In this document: one piece after another, positions 9,544 to 18,797 of the stretch | How the letters are laid out: each line of letters opens with the position of its first letter | How positions within the stretch are numbered: position 1 is the stretch's first letter | From: a bacterium | Lineage (GTDB): Bacteria > Planctomycetota > Planctomycetia > Pirellulales > Pirellulaceae | NCBI GenBank assembly: GCA_016124445.1 | Contig: WGNR01000008.1 | Location: forward strand, 42,394 to 106,393 | Reading direction: 5' to 3' | Length of the DNA: 64,000 nt | Translations under genes and position numbers: made by a program | Notes under the pieces: model-generated | What the model was told of the DNA's origin: nothing | Seen by the model: the letters and a program-made list of their open reading frames with translations, nothing else | Database searches by the model: none

Positions 9544-9846
9544 GGTTTCTCATCGCGACGTTCTGGGTATAATTAGGGGGCTAGGAATTTCCTCGGTTCC
9601 TTTCGATTTTTTGCATCGTGGTGAGGACAATCCTAGACGTGTGGTCCGCATCCTGTGAAAGGGGGCGGATTAAGGTAAGGCGGGAATCTGTGGAAGCGTT
9701 TCGTCTCCACAAATTGGAGAATCAACTGTTTGGGCCTATTGTCGTTTGATTGGCCCTGAAAAGCGACGTCCTTGCGATTCGTTCTTGTAGAAACACTCCA
9801 GGAATGAATAGCCTGTTGCCAGTCGCCTTGCCCCACTGCGAGCCCT

Positions 9847-10632
9847 ATGACCACTCCCGCTGACGACCCCAACTGGCCGGCTTATTTGCGGATCAATCAA
9901 GATGATGATTCGCCCAATCGACCGCGGATATTACTCCGTACTATGGGAGTTCTGCTGGCGGCAGCTTCATTGGCCATCGCCGTCGCTCCTCTATTTTTCC
10001 CGAATGTCTCGTCCAGCATGTTGACTGCCTACCTGCTTTGCCTGGCGTTTATTGTCGGTCTCGATGTCTGTTTCGTAGGTCTGCTCCTCACCTGGCGGAC
10101 AATCACCCGTTCCCGTTTGGGTGAATGGGTGATCACGATCGAAAGTTTTCAATCGTCCATTTATCGCAACCTGCTACTGGGTGGCGGACTTCATATTGTT
10201 TCGATCTTTCTTCTCTGGATACCGCTGCTTAGCAAACGCGATCCCAATCCATCGCTTCAGTCATTGGGCCTGTTTGTGGTGTTGTCCGCAATGGGAGCAT
10301 TGGCGGCGATGCCCTGGCTGGTGCAGTTCTTTCTCAACATCCGCGGAAACGATTTAGAGGTCCACGAAGAAGGGATGATGATTGGTGGTTTCTATCCATG
10401 CCGCTGGAATCGCATCGTCCAGTACAGCGTATGGGACGATGCCGCCTCGCTGGTCGTGCTCGATATTCGTGGAAGGGGCCCGGTCGAAGTCTTCATGGCC
10501 CCAGGTGATCGCAAGATCCTGGTCGAGATCTTGAAAGAACATGTCGGACCGCCAACCCGTGAAGGCCGCTCGGATGACCTCCCCGACGACCACCAACAAG
10601 GCCAATTTGGCAACCTCTCGGTGTTCAGGTAG
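9847..10632 (+). CDS. Membrane protein of unknown function (four TM segments)
   Basis: A 261-residue protein I do not recognise. After a ~30-residue polar start come four hydrophobic segments (about 33-52, 58-80, 112-125 and 140-160). A soluble tail starts with LEVHEEGMMIGGFYPCRWNRIVQYSVWDD and looks like the PH-like 'uniquely bent strand' domains (YcxB/DUF5673 type) of small bacterial membrane proteins. The fold likeness is a pattern judgement only. The 303-base region upstream (9544-9846) shows no gene; it must carry promoters for this gene and perhaps the divergent hydrolase. Its 3' end lies 18 bases from the end of the convergent methyltransferase gene. Confidence 0.75.
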   Translation: MTTPADDPNWPAYLRINQDDDSPNRPRILLRTMGVLLAAASLAIAVAPLFFPNVSSSMLTAYLLCLAFIVGLDVCFVGLLLTWRTITRSRLGEWVITIESFQSSIYRNLLLGGGLHIVSIFLLWIPLLSKRDPNPSLQSLGLFVVLSAMGALAAMPWLVQFFLNIRGNDLEVHEEGMMIGGFYPCRWNRIVQYSVWDDAASLVVLDIRGRGPVEVFMAPGDRKILVEILKEHVGPPTREGRSDDLPDDHQQGQFGNLSVFR

Positions 10633-10650
10633 TTCCTCTGCCAATCAATT

Positions 10651-11874
10651 TCAGCTAACGCTGATAATAAAGCACTTCAGGTATTCGCTTTCCAGACAGG
10701 TTGCGTTGACCGGATGATCGGGCGCGGCGCCGCGCTGTTCGAGCAATCGGAGATCTCGCCCTGATTTTTGAGCAACGCCCAGCAGCATCATCAGGAACTC
10801 TTCCCGACTGACGTTTCCACTGCAACTGCAAGTGACCAGAATTCCACCGGGCCGCAGCAACTGGACCGCATTTCGATTGATGTGGAAGTAGGCCCGCAGC
10901 GCCTCGTCAATGGTTCGGCGAGACTTCGTGAACTTTGGCGGATCGAGGATGATCGCATCGTATTGATCGCCGGCATCGACCCGAGCCTTCAGGTAGTCGA
11001 AGCAATCCGCCTTCTCAAACGAAACGTTCGCCAGCTGATTGCCAGCCGCATGACGCTGGGCGGCGGAAACCGCCGGGCCACTGCCGTCAACACCATGGAC
11101 CGAGGCTGCCTTGCCATGCCGAGCAGCGTTCAGCGCGAAGCCTCCGCTGTAACAAAACATATCCAGGACCTTGGCCCTGGGGGGAAGGTAACTCGCGGCA
11201 ACGCGTCGATTGTCACGTTGATCGAGGTAGAACCCAGTCTTTTGCCCTTCTGACAGGTCGACCTGATAACGCAATTCATTTTCGACAATCACGATCGGAT
11301 CGCTGGGAAGTTCACCACTAAGCAGTTGCGACTCGATCTCCAGACCTTCCAGCTTCAAAATCCCTGCTTCGCCCCGCAGCGAAATGCTTTTCGGCTGCAG
11401 CAAATCGGTCAGGATCGCCACGATCGAATCCAAACGACGATACATACCGAGCGAGGTAATCTGAATCATCAGATGGCCGGCGAAATTTTCCACCACCAGG
11501 CCGCTCAGCCCATCCGCTTCGCTATAAACCAGCCGGCAGCCTGTATCATCGCCAACGAGCCCAAGTTCTCGTCGCATCAAAATGGCGCGTTCCAGCCGCG
11601 CTCGCCAGAAACTATCGTCCAGCGCGGCACCTTCGTCCCACGAATAAAGCCGAACTCGCAGATGGCTCTGGCGATTGATCAAGCCATAGGCGATGAAGCG
11701 ATCCTTGTCGCTGACCAGTTGAACCATGTCTCCATCTTCGACATGCCCTTCAACCCTTTCCACCCCGCTGTCACGGACCCACGGATGCCTTCCAAAGAAT
11801 GGCTGAGCCTTACGTGGGCGGAGCTTTACCTTGGGAATTGAAGCTACATTCGGATCGCCAGATTCATCAGGCAT
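10651..11874 (-). CDS. RlmI-like class I rRNA methyltransferase with PUA domain
   Basis: SAM-dependent cytosine-5 methyltransferase of the RlmI/YccW group (COG1092), predicted to modify 23S rRNA. The 407-residue product begins with a PUA-like domain (about 15-95: RKAQPFFGRHPWV..., YGLINRQSHLRVRLYSW). It then has the linker LSEGQKTGFYLDQRDNR, SAM motif I VLDMFCYSGGFALNAARHG, motif IV DPPKF and LVTCSCSGNVS. The target nucleotide cannot be told from sequence. It starts 8 bases after the gltX stop on the same strand, so the two form an operon linking tRNA charging with ribosome maturation. Confidence 0.9.
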   Translation of the reverse strand: MPDESGDPNVASIPKVKLRPRKAQPFFGRHPWVRDSGVERVEGHVEDGDMVQLVSDKDRFIAYGLINRQSHLRVRLYSWDEGAALDDSFWRARLERAILMRRELGLVGDDTGCRLVYSEADGLSGLVVENFAGHLMIQITSLGMYRRLDSIVAILTDLLQPKSISLRGEAGILKLEGLEIESQLLSGELPSDPIVIVENELRYQVDLSEGQKTGFYLDQRDNRRVAASYLPPRAKVLDMFCYSGGFALNAARHGKAASVHGVDGSGPAVSAAQRHAAGNQLANVSFEKADCFDYLKARVDAGDQYDAIILDPPKFTKSRRTIDEALRAYFHINRNAVQLLRPGGILVTCSCSGNVSREEFLMMLLGVAQKSGRDLRLLEQRGAAPDHPVNATCLESEYLKCFIISVS

Positions 11875-11882
11875 TATGGGCC

Positions 11883-13475
11883 TTATTCCGATTCAGGTGG
11901 AAATGTTTCTTGGGCCAATTTGAGCGTGGCATCCATGCGATGCAAACACGACTCTTTGCCGAGAATCGCCAGACAATCGAACATGCCGGGGCCAACCGTC
12001 TTACCGGTAACACTTAGCCGAACGCCATGAATAATGTCACCAATCTTGATGCCTGCCTCGTCGACGAATGCATGCATCTCTTTATCGAGGTGTTCGACGG
12101 TCCAGTCCTCGACGTCTGAAAGGTGATTGCGGAAGGTGGCGAGAATCGCCTGCGATTCGGGACTCGAAAGACGCTTATTGAAGCCTTTCTCATCTATCGC
12201 CATCTTGTCGTCGTCAACGTAGAAGTAATCCGCATAGGCGAGGATATCCCCCATTACCTTCAAGCGATCACCGCAGGCCACCACAATCTTCTGTAGTTTC
12301 TCCATCTCGCCTTCAGCGGCGGGATCAGCCACCAACCCTGCCTTCTGCAGGAAGGGCATCATGCCGGCGGCCTTTTGCTCGACACTCAGGTTTTGCATGT
12401 GCCGATCCTGGAACGCCCACAGCTTCTTGGCGTCGAAGCTGGCTGGAGCTTTCGTGACGCGCTGGAGGCTGAAGTGCTTGATCATCTCGTCGACCGTGAA
12501 GTCTTCCGTCTTGTCGTCCAGCGACCATCCCAAAAGCACCAGGTAATTGAGAATCGCCGAGGGCAGATAGCCGGTCAGTTCGTAGAAATCGACGATAACC
12601 GGATTGAAGGTCTCCGCCGTCATCTCCAGCCCCATCCGCGCGGCGATATCCTGGCCATGTTCGTTGATTCGCTTGAAGTCAGGGTTCTTCAGGTATTTCT
12701 CCAGCTTCCGCTTGCTCAGCTTGTTCTTGCTGCCTGGCTCGGCGACATATGGCAGGTGAGCATAGGTCGGCAGTTCATACCCGAGTGACTGGGCAATGAA
12801 GATCTGCCGCGGCGTGTTGGGCAAGTGTTCCTCGGCTCGAACCACGTGCGAGATCTTCAGATCGTAGTCGTCGACCACGCTGGCCAAATGGTACAAGCAG
12901 GATCCGTCGCTGCGCTGGATTACGTGGTCGTTCTCTTTGGACCACTCGAAAGAGACATCTCCTCGGACAGCGTCGGTAAACTCGCAGGCCCCTTCGCGCG
13001 GCATCTTCAGACGGACAACAAAGCTACGGCCTTCAGCTTCAAACTTGGCACGCTCCTGGGGCGTGGTTGCCATCCAGTTACGGCTGTATTGAAATGGCCG
13101 CTTTTCAAAAGTGGCCTGATCACGCTCGGCGTTGACTTCCTCAGGGGTCGAGTAGTCGTAGTAGGCGAATCCATCGTCAATCAGCCGTTGGGCGGCGGCC
13201 TGGTACTTTTCCAGACGTTGCGACTGGTAGTAGGGCTCGTAAGGTCCGCCAACCTCGGGACCTTCGTCCCAATCGATTCCCAGCCAGCGGAAGCCATCCA
13301 GGATCGGTTGTAACGCTTCCGAGACGTTTCGCTGCTGATCGGTGTCGTCGATCCGTAGCACGAACTGGCCGCCCTGCTGGCGGGCCAATAGCCAGTTGAA
13401 CAGCGCGGAGCGAACTCCACCGATATGGAGATACCCAGTGGGGCTAGGAGCAAAGCGGGTGCGTACGGTTGCCAT
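11883..13475 (-). CDS. gltX: Glutamyl-tRNA synthetase
   Basis: Charges tRNA-Glu (possibly also tRNA-Gln in organisms with GatCAB). The frame is open further upstream to 13586, but the catalytic core starts at the ATG at 13475 (MATVRTRFAPSPTGYLHIGG), which places the HIGH-type motif at 17-20 where it belongs; the extra 37 residues upstream are low in family character. The KMSKS-type loop reads KLSKRK. Length is 530 residues against the usual 470-500, the excess lying in a C-terminal half rich in Asp/Lys. First gene of a two-gene unit with the methyltransferase. Confidence 0.95.
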   Translation of the reverse strand: MATVRTRFAPSPTGYLHIGGVRSALFNWLLARQQGGQFVLRIDDTDQQRNVSEALQPILDGFRWLGIDWDEGPEVGGPYEPYYQSQRLEKYQAAAQRLIDDGFAYYDYSTPEEVNAERDQATFEKRPFQYSRNWMATTPQERAKFEAEGRSFVVRLKMPREGACEFTDAVRGDVSFEWSKENDHVIQRSDGSCLYHLASVVDDYDLKISHVVRAEEHLPNTPRQIFIAQSLGYELPTYAHLPYVAEPGSKNKLSKRKLEKYLKNPDFKRINEHGQDIAARMGLEMTAETFNPVIVDFYELTGYLPSAILNYLVLLGWSLDDKTEDFTVDEMIKHFSLQRVTKAPASFDAKKLWAFQDRHMQNLSVEQKAAGMMPFLQKAGLVADPAAEGEMEKLQKIVVACGDRLKVMGDILAYADYFYVDDDKMAIDEKGFNKRLSSPESQAILATFRNHLSDVEDWTVEHLDKEMHAFVDEAGIKIGDIIHGVRLSVTGKTVGPGMFDCLAILGKESCLHRMDATLKLAQETFPPESE

Positions 13476-13622
13476 GATCTTGGGACTTTCGCCTTGATAG
13501 GGTGTTCCAGCGGCGATCGGCGATTCCGCCCCTCTAATGGGAAAGGAATGCCGAGAACGATCCCTAAGCTTAGACGCTTCCAGCAAAGCCCGTCAAAGGG
13601 GGCGGGCAGGGTTTAGCCGCGA

Positions 13623-15143
13623 TTAGGCGGCCGTGCGGCGTTTCAGCTTTTTCAGCCGCCGGCGCTCCGCTTTGCTGAGCAGATGATCCGGCTTCGATTC
13701 GAGCCGCAAGATTTCCTGGTCGTCCGACGATTCCGCTGCGGCATCCGAAGACTGATTGTATTTTCCGGTGATCGTTGGGGCCTGGTTCGGCTGGGTCTTG
13801 GGACGCGTTTTGACCCGAGGGTTCATCGTGGTACGTTTCTCAGACTGTTCATCTCCGGGCGAGCTGCTGTTGCTCGCGTCGTTCTCGTCGTCCGCTTGTT
13901 TTTTGCTCCCCCACGAAAACCACGACTTTCGTTTCACCGGCTCGTCGGCGTCTTCCTCTGGTTTGGTTTCCGCCGCAATCTTAGGCTTGGCCGGCTCAGA
14001 CTCTTGTTCCTGGTCGTCCACGTCCTTCTTACCCCAAGAGAACCAACCTCGCTTTGGCTTGGCTTCTTCTGGCTCCTCTTCGACTTTCTTAGCGGTCTGA
14101 CGTGCCGGTTTAGATTCCTCTTCGGCCGATTCCGTCCCTGGCTGGTCAGATCGTTTGCCAAACAGCGAGAACCAACTTCGCTTCGGTTCAGTTTCCGCTT
14201 CTTCGTCGAACGAGTCGTCCTCCGCGGCCGCTTTGGCAGCGCGATGCGGCCGTTTGGCTTGTAGCTTCTCGGCTGGTTCGCTCTTTCGCGGTGCGGCAAC
14301 ACGAGTACGTCGAGTGATTAACCCTTGGGCGTCTAACCAGACGAAACGGACATACTGCACCAGCGCCGCCAGCAGCAAACTAATGCCACCAAGTTGAGCC
14401 GCGTGAACTGCAAGCGATGTTGGTACGCTTCCTGGCACTAGCAGTAAATCCAATTGCAGCGTCATGCCCAGAAAGATCAACAATCCGCTGAAAAGGCTCA
14501 CTACCACGGTCCCACGGCTTTCGCGGATTTCAATCAACGCGCGAAGAGCCATCGAACCATATGCCAGCGTCCAGACAACGCACCACCAACCATCGATTTG
14601 TCCGAGAAGACGAACGCGAGTCACCGCTTCCAAGCCGCGTGCAACGTCCGTTCGAAAGTTGAGAACGGAATCTAAGCTGGCAAACAGCAGCAAGGCAGCA
14701 AACCACAGCCAGCACCGATAGCGACCGCGATAGTCATCAAGTCGATGACGTCGAATTCGATAAACTAATACCGCGATGACCGCCCCAAACATCAAGGATG
14801 CCGCTGAGAAAAACGTTCCCAGGCTATCGACTCGAGAAAGATCGGCCCAACGCAGAATGTTGGCAGCATAATGGTCTAGTGCCAACAGAATTCCAACGGC
14901 CAGCAGTAGGCCGACATAGATCGGAATGACCTGGATAACATAGACGGGGACCAAGTCAACGACACGAATGCGGCGTTCTTCGACGGCAGTTCTCGAATAG
15001 GTTCGTGCCGAACGACATACCGAATCGGAGGTCGTATCCGTTTCGGACCGGTTGCCTGAATCGCTGGAGCGATCGTCCATTAACGCCCGCCGACGACGCT
15101 CGTCGCGCAGGCCATTCCGCCTGAATTGCATTCTGAGATCCAT
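13623..15143 (-). CDS. Six-TM membrane protein with a charged tail carrying three WFS-x-G-K repeats
   Basis: A 506-residue protein of no family I know. Residues 1-60 are polar and arginine-rich. Six hydrophobic segments follow between about 68 and 270. The remaining ~235 residues are highly charged and probably disordered. In this tail the sequence K-R-S/G-(K)-W-F-S-x-x-G-K-K/R-x-D occurs three times (DNA about 14152-14187, 14027-14058 and 13900-13937), separated by Glu/Pro/Lys-rich spacers, and the protein ends in a lysine/arginine cluster. The repeats may be short binding motifs. Other possible starts (residues 5 and 22) would not change the membrane part. It is followed after 147 bases by gltX and may have its own promoter. 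Confidence 0.75.
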   Translation of the reverse strand: MDLRMQFRRNGLRDERRRRALMDDRSSDSGNRSETDTTSDSVCRSARTYSRTAVEERRIRVVDLVPVYVIQVIPIYVGLLLAVGILLALDHYAANILRWADLSRVDSLGTFFSAASLMFGAVIAVLVYRIRRHRLDDYRGRYRCWLWFAALLLFASLDSVLNFRTDVARGLEAVTRVRLLGQIDGWWCVVWTLAYGSMALRALIEIRESRGTVVVSLFSGLLIFLGMTLQLDLLLVPGSVPTSLAVHAAQLGGISLLLAALVQYVRFVWLDAQGLITRRTRVAAPRKSEPAEKLQAKRPHRAAKAAAEDDSFDEEAETEPKRSWFSLFGKRSDQPGTESAEEESKPARQTAKKVEEEPEEAKPKRGWFSWGKKDVDDQEQESEPAKPKIAAETKPEEDADEPVKRKSWFSWGSKKQADDENDASNSSSPGDEQSEKRTTMNPRVKTRPKTQPNQAPTITGKYNQSSDAAAESSDDQEILRLESKPDHLLSKAERRRLKKLKRRTAA

Positions 15144-15357
15144 CCCTGGTGAAAGAAATGTCCACTTCCCTGTGGCATTTAATCATCCATACAGTTGTGA
15201 TTTCGGCAAACTATCGGGGCGTTCTGCATGAATGATGGACAGGAATCGATCACCCGTACGCATTCAGTTGTCGCATCGCGAAAAACAGGCAAATTCCACC
15301 TATCTTTTCGGCACTGCTAGCAGCCGAAAACGCGCAGCGCGAGATGACGTCACCCAA

Positions 15358-16218
15358 TCAACTGCCAGCAACCACTGGATTGGAGAGAATGCCAAGCTTT
15401 TCGATTTCGACTTCGACCACATCTCCAGGCTTCAGGAAGATTGGAGGCTTGCGGGCCATACCGACACCAGGCGGAGTGCCGGTGTAGATCAGGTCGCCTG
15501 GCTTCAGGGTACAAATCTGCGACAAGTACGAAATCAGAAAGTCGATTCGAAAGATTAATTGGCTAGTCGACGAATCTTGCATCGTCTCGCCGTTGAGACG
15601 GCATTGAATTCGTAGATTGTGGGGATCTTCGATTTCATCGGCGGTGATCAATTCCGGACCAAGCGGAGCAAAGCTATCGAAAGACTTGCCCAGCAGCCAT
15701 TGCTTGCCGGGCTTCCCTTTTTGCCAGTCCCGTGCCGAGACATCGTGGCCAACCGCATAGCCGGCGACGTAGTTCATCGCATCTTCGCGCGAGATGTTCT
15801 TTCCGGCTCGACCGATCACCACGACCAGTTCAGCTTCGTAGTCGACCTGATCGCTGACTTTCGGTAATTCGATTGGCTGGCCGTCAGCACGCAAGCAGGT
15901 CGGAAACTTGTTGAACACGACCGGCTCGTCCCCGACGGTGGCCCCTGTTTCCGCCGCGTGGTCGGCGTAGTTCAATCCGATGCACAGGATCTTTTGCGGT
16001 TCGACTACCGGAGGAAGCAAGCGAATTTTAGCTGCTTCGAGCACCCTGCCCTTTTTGGTCGCCTCGATGATTGCCTCGCGATGCGTGGAGAGCATCGGCA
16101 GAAGTTGTTTCATTTGCGTCGGAAAGAGCGGATCGGCCCGATGCAAATCGACGTATCCATCCTCGCGTTTCACCGCGGTACGAGGTCCGGTCTCACTTTG
16201 ATAGCTGATCAATCGCAT
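15358..16218 (-). CDS. Fumarylacetoacetate hydrolase (FAH) family protein
   Basis: Metal-dependent C-C or keto-enol hydrolase/isomerase of the FAH superfamily (COG0179), usually acting on acylpyruvates or 2-oxo-acids from aromatic or sugar-acid breakdown. Typical features are MRLISYQ at the start, the core entry ILCIGLNYADHAAETG, metal ligands in DYEAELVVVIG, HDVSARDWQ, and the C-terminal LIYTGTPPGVGMARKPP. The frame opens 24 bases earlier, but the ATG at 16218 gives the family's usual N-terminus and a length of 286 residues. The substrate is not evident. A paired repeat 44-77 bases upstream (16262-16295) could be an operator. Confidence 0.9.
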   Translation of the reverse strand: MRLISYQSETGPRTAVKREDGYVDLHRADPLFPTQMKQLLPMLSTHREAIIEATKKGRVLEAAKIRLLPPVVEPQKILCIGLNYADHAAETGATVGDEPVVFNKFPTCLRADGQPIELPKVSDQVDYEAELVVVIGRAGKNISREDAMNYVAGYAVGHDVSARDWQKGKPGKQWLLGKSFDSFAPLGPELITADEIEDPHNLRIQCRLNGETMQDSSTSQLIFRIDFLISYLSQICTLKPGDLIYTGTPPGVGMARKPPIFLKPGDVVEVEIEKLGILSNPVVAGS

Positions 16219-16261
16219 CGAGCCTGGTTCCCTACACAACAATCGCTTTAACTCGGATGTT

Positions 16262-16295
16262 TCAACTTATCCGTAAAGCTCAACTTATCGGATAA
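16262..16295. promoter_or_regulatory. Paired direct/inverted repeat, candidate operator
   Basis: TCAACTTATC occurs at 16262-16271 and again at 16280-16289, 18 bases apart. Overlapping them is the inverted pair TTATCCG (16267) and CGGATAA (16289). It lies in the 261-base divergent gap between the FAH gene and the HD/GGDEF gene, close to the FAH start. Role inferred from position and symmetry only. Confidence 0.35.
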
Positions 16296-16479
16296 ACCGG
16301 ACGTCGACAACGAGCCGCCAGGCAATATCTAAGCGCCAGGCGTTCTTCGGACTTCTCTTTTTTTCTCTTTTTGAGGTCGCTGGTTCCCCCTAAGTTTGCT
16401 GCTCTACTGATTTCGACGTAACTTTCAGCGCAAACTTTTTGAACTGCCCACGATAGTATCGATTCAGCGACTTCATGTT

Positions 16480-18717
16480 ATGGCTACGGATCCGCATTCC
16501 ACACCTGGCCCAAGCGAGCCCTCAGGCACTTCACGGGACTCTGTCGAAGACCCGATCCACACCATTTCGAACCTGATTGCCTGGGCAGACGAGCCAGAGG
16601 ACGACCAGTTCGGCGATTCGGATAACCAACTCATTCAAGTCAGCCTGGGAGTTGCCTCGGGCTTATTCTATTCGCTACAAGCCAAGCACTTCCCAACTGC
16701 AGCACACTCGCTACGCGTGGCTAAAATGTGCTCGTGGTGGGCCGTTGCCTTGGATCTGGAACCTTTGCAGCGCGATCAACTGGAAGTCGCAGCGCTGCTG
16801 CACGATATTGGCAAGATCGGCGTGCCAGATTTTGTCCTGGCAAATCCTGGCAAGTTGTCGGCTGACGAACAGCAACTGATAGACCGCAGCCAGGAGATCG
16901 GTCTCGAAATCCTTTCGACCTGCTGTGACGGTGAAGAGATCCTGGAACTGATCCGCTGCAATTATGCCTGGTACGACGGGAGCAAGAAGCATGGAAACCT
17001 TTCCGGCACGTCACTTCCCGTGGAAGCTCGGATGCTGGCAATCGTCGACGCGTATGACTCAATGACCGTCGATCAGATCTTTCGTCGAGCTCGGTCCAAC
17101 GAACGAGCGATGGCTGAACTGCTTTCGTTTGCCGGAACCCAGTTCGATCCACAACTGGTGCGACATTTCTGCGAATTCATCACCGAGCCGTTTCCCCGAG
17201 AGACCGAGTCTCCCCGGAAATGGCTCAAGGTCCTTTCGCCTGACGAGGCCAATCGGCGCTGGCGAGCGAATATGAATGGCGCGATCCCGTCGAAATTGCG
17301 TTCGCATGCTCCTTTCCAGGAGAGCTTGTTCCGCAATATTAACGATGCCGTCGTCTTTCTCGATCTGAACTTACAGATCTTGGGTTGGAATCAAGGCGCC
17401 GAGCGTCTGACCGGACTGCCCCGCGATGCCGTGGAAGGGCATCCCTGGACCAGCGAACTCCTCGGATTGACCGATCAGCGCGGTCGCAAGTTCCAGCCCG
17501 AGTCCGATCCGGTTCGTGTCGCATTGACTTCCAACGTTCAGGCAATGCGACGACTGTCGATTCGCAATGCGGCTGGCAACTTTGTCTCGGTGGTGGCCCA
17601 CATCATTCCGGTCAAAGGCGAAAGCGGCGAAGGCATGGGTGTGACGGTTCAGATGCACGATGCCACGAGCGTCGAATCGATGGAAGAGCAGATTCAATCT
17701 CTGCATTACAAGGCTACTCGAGACCCACTCACGGGACTGTGTAATCGTGCTGAAATGGACCGAGCCCTGGTCGAAATGGTTCAGCGTCATACGACAGCCG
17801 GAAAACCTTGCTGCGTGATCATCTGCGATATCGACTTCTTCAAGAAAATCAACGATACCTACGGTCACCAGGCCGGGGATGAGGCACTCATCGGATTTGC
17901 CAAACTGCTCGAACAGTATGCCACAACCAATGACATGTGCGCCCGGTACGGGGGCGAAGAGTTCGTCATCCTTTGCCCAAACTGTGATAACGAAAAAGCA
18001 GCCGCTCTGGCCGAGCGAATCCGGGGTGAATTGGCCTCCAAGCCGCAAACAGCCTTGGGTGGCAAGAACATGACAGCCAGTTTTGGCGTGACCGAACTGC
18101 AGCGAGGCGATACGAGCAATTCGATCCTGAACCGCGCCGATCGCGCTTTGCTCCAATCGAAAGAAATGGGCCGAAACATCGTGACCCAGATTGGCAGCGG
18201 TATGAAAGAAGCCCCGATCGGCGATCGGCGCAGCTGGCTACGTCGTCTGTTCATCGCGGCCGAACCGGAAGTGTTGCTCAAGCGAGCGATGAAGACAAAC
18301 GTGCCGCTGAACCTGGCCGCTGAAAAGATCCGCGGATTCGTGGCGGACCATCGGGCCGAGGTTTTGAAAGTTACCGAAGAATCGATCAAGGTGATGGTCG
18401 ACGGCGATACCCTGCCATTACAGCGTCGGGCAGCTGATCGTGCCGTTCCGCTGATCATCGACCTGCATTTCAGCCAGATCAAAGTGGATAACGGCAGCCA
18501 GCACACGAAAGTCGAAATCTCAATCGCACCGCGCCGCAATCGAGATCGACGCAAGCGGGATGCGATCGAACGAGCACGGCATCTGCTGCTGAGCTTGCAG
18601 TCTTACATGGTTGCCTACGAATTCGTCGACACGACGGTCGCCGCCGTGGACGAGCATCCGTCGTGGTGGAGCCGCTTGTGGGGCTCTTCCCGGAAGAGCA
18701 AAGCCGAATCTCGCTAG
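16480..18717 (+). CDS. HD-GYP-like / PAS / GGDEF signalling protein
   Basis: A 745-residue cytoplasmic protein of cyclic-di-GMP type signalling. Domains in order: an HD domain (about 55-250) with LLHDIGKIG and the His-Asp pair at 108-109; a PAS domain (about 290-405, LFRNINDAVVFLDLNLQILGWN); a GGDEF domain (about 410-575) with intact GGEEF at 491-495; and a ~150-residue C-terminal region I do not recognise. The HD domain lacks the HD-GYP landmarks: the metal-binding His-His is Asn161-Tyr162 and the GYP position reads SKKHG, so phosphodiesterase activity is doubtful. The product-inhibition RxxD site before GGEEF is absent (TTND). It is probably a diguanylate cyclase with a degenerate HD sensor or regulatory domain. 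Confidence 0.88.
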   Translation: MATDPHSTPGPSEPSGTSRDSVEDPIHTISNLIAWADEPEDDQFGDSDNQLIQVSLGVASGLFYSLQAKHFPTAAHSLRVAKMCSWWAVALDLEPLQRDQLEVAALLHDIGKIGVPDFVLANPGKLSADEQQLIDRSQEIGLEILSTCCDGEEILELIRCNYAWYDGSKKHGNLSGTSLPVEARMLAIVDAYDSMTVDQIFRRARSNERAMAELLSFAGTQFDPQLVRHFCEFITEPFPRETESPRKWLKVLSPDEANRRWRANMNGAIPSKLRSHAPFQESLFRNINDAVVFLDLNLQILGWNQGAERLTGLPRDAVEGHPWTSELLGLTDQRGRKFQPESDPVRVALTSNVQAMRRLSIRNAAGNFVSVVAHIIPVKGESGEGMGVTVQMHDATSVESMEEQIQSLHYKATRDPLTGLCNRAEMDRALVEMVQRHTTAGKPCCVIICDIDFFKKINDTYGHQAGDEALIGFAKLLEQYATTNDMCARYGGEEFVILCPNCDNEKAAALAERIRGELASKPQTALGGKNMTASFGVTELQRGDTSNSILNRADRALLQSKEMGRNIVTQIGSGMKEAPIGDRRSWLRRLFIAAEPEVLLKRAMKTNVPLNLAAEKIRGFVADHRAEVLKVTEESIKVMVDGDTLPLQRRAADRAVPLIIDLHFSQIKVDNGSQHTKVEISIAPRRNRDRRKRDAIERARHLLLSLQSYMVAYEFVDTTVAAVDEHPSWWSRLWGSSRKSKAESR

Positions 18718-18735
18718 GCTTCGCTCAACCAAATT

Positions 18736-18777
18736 AAAAGAGCCGCAGCAGGAGATTCCCGCCGCGGCTCTTGTCGT
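18736..18777. terminator. Bidirectional terminator between the GGDEF gene and glyQS
   Basis: A GAGCCGC (18740-18746) and GCGGCTC (18764-18770) stem has AAAA before it and TTGTCGTTT after it, so it can serve both converging genes. It sits in the 80-base gap between the two stop codons. Confidence 0.7.
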
Positions 18778-18797
18778 TTCGAAGTGATGATCGGAGT

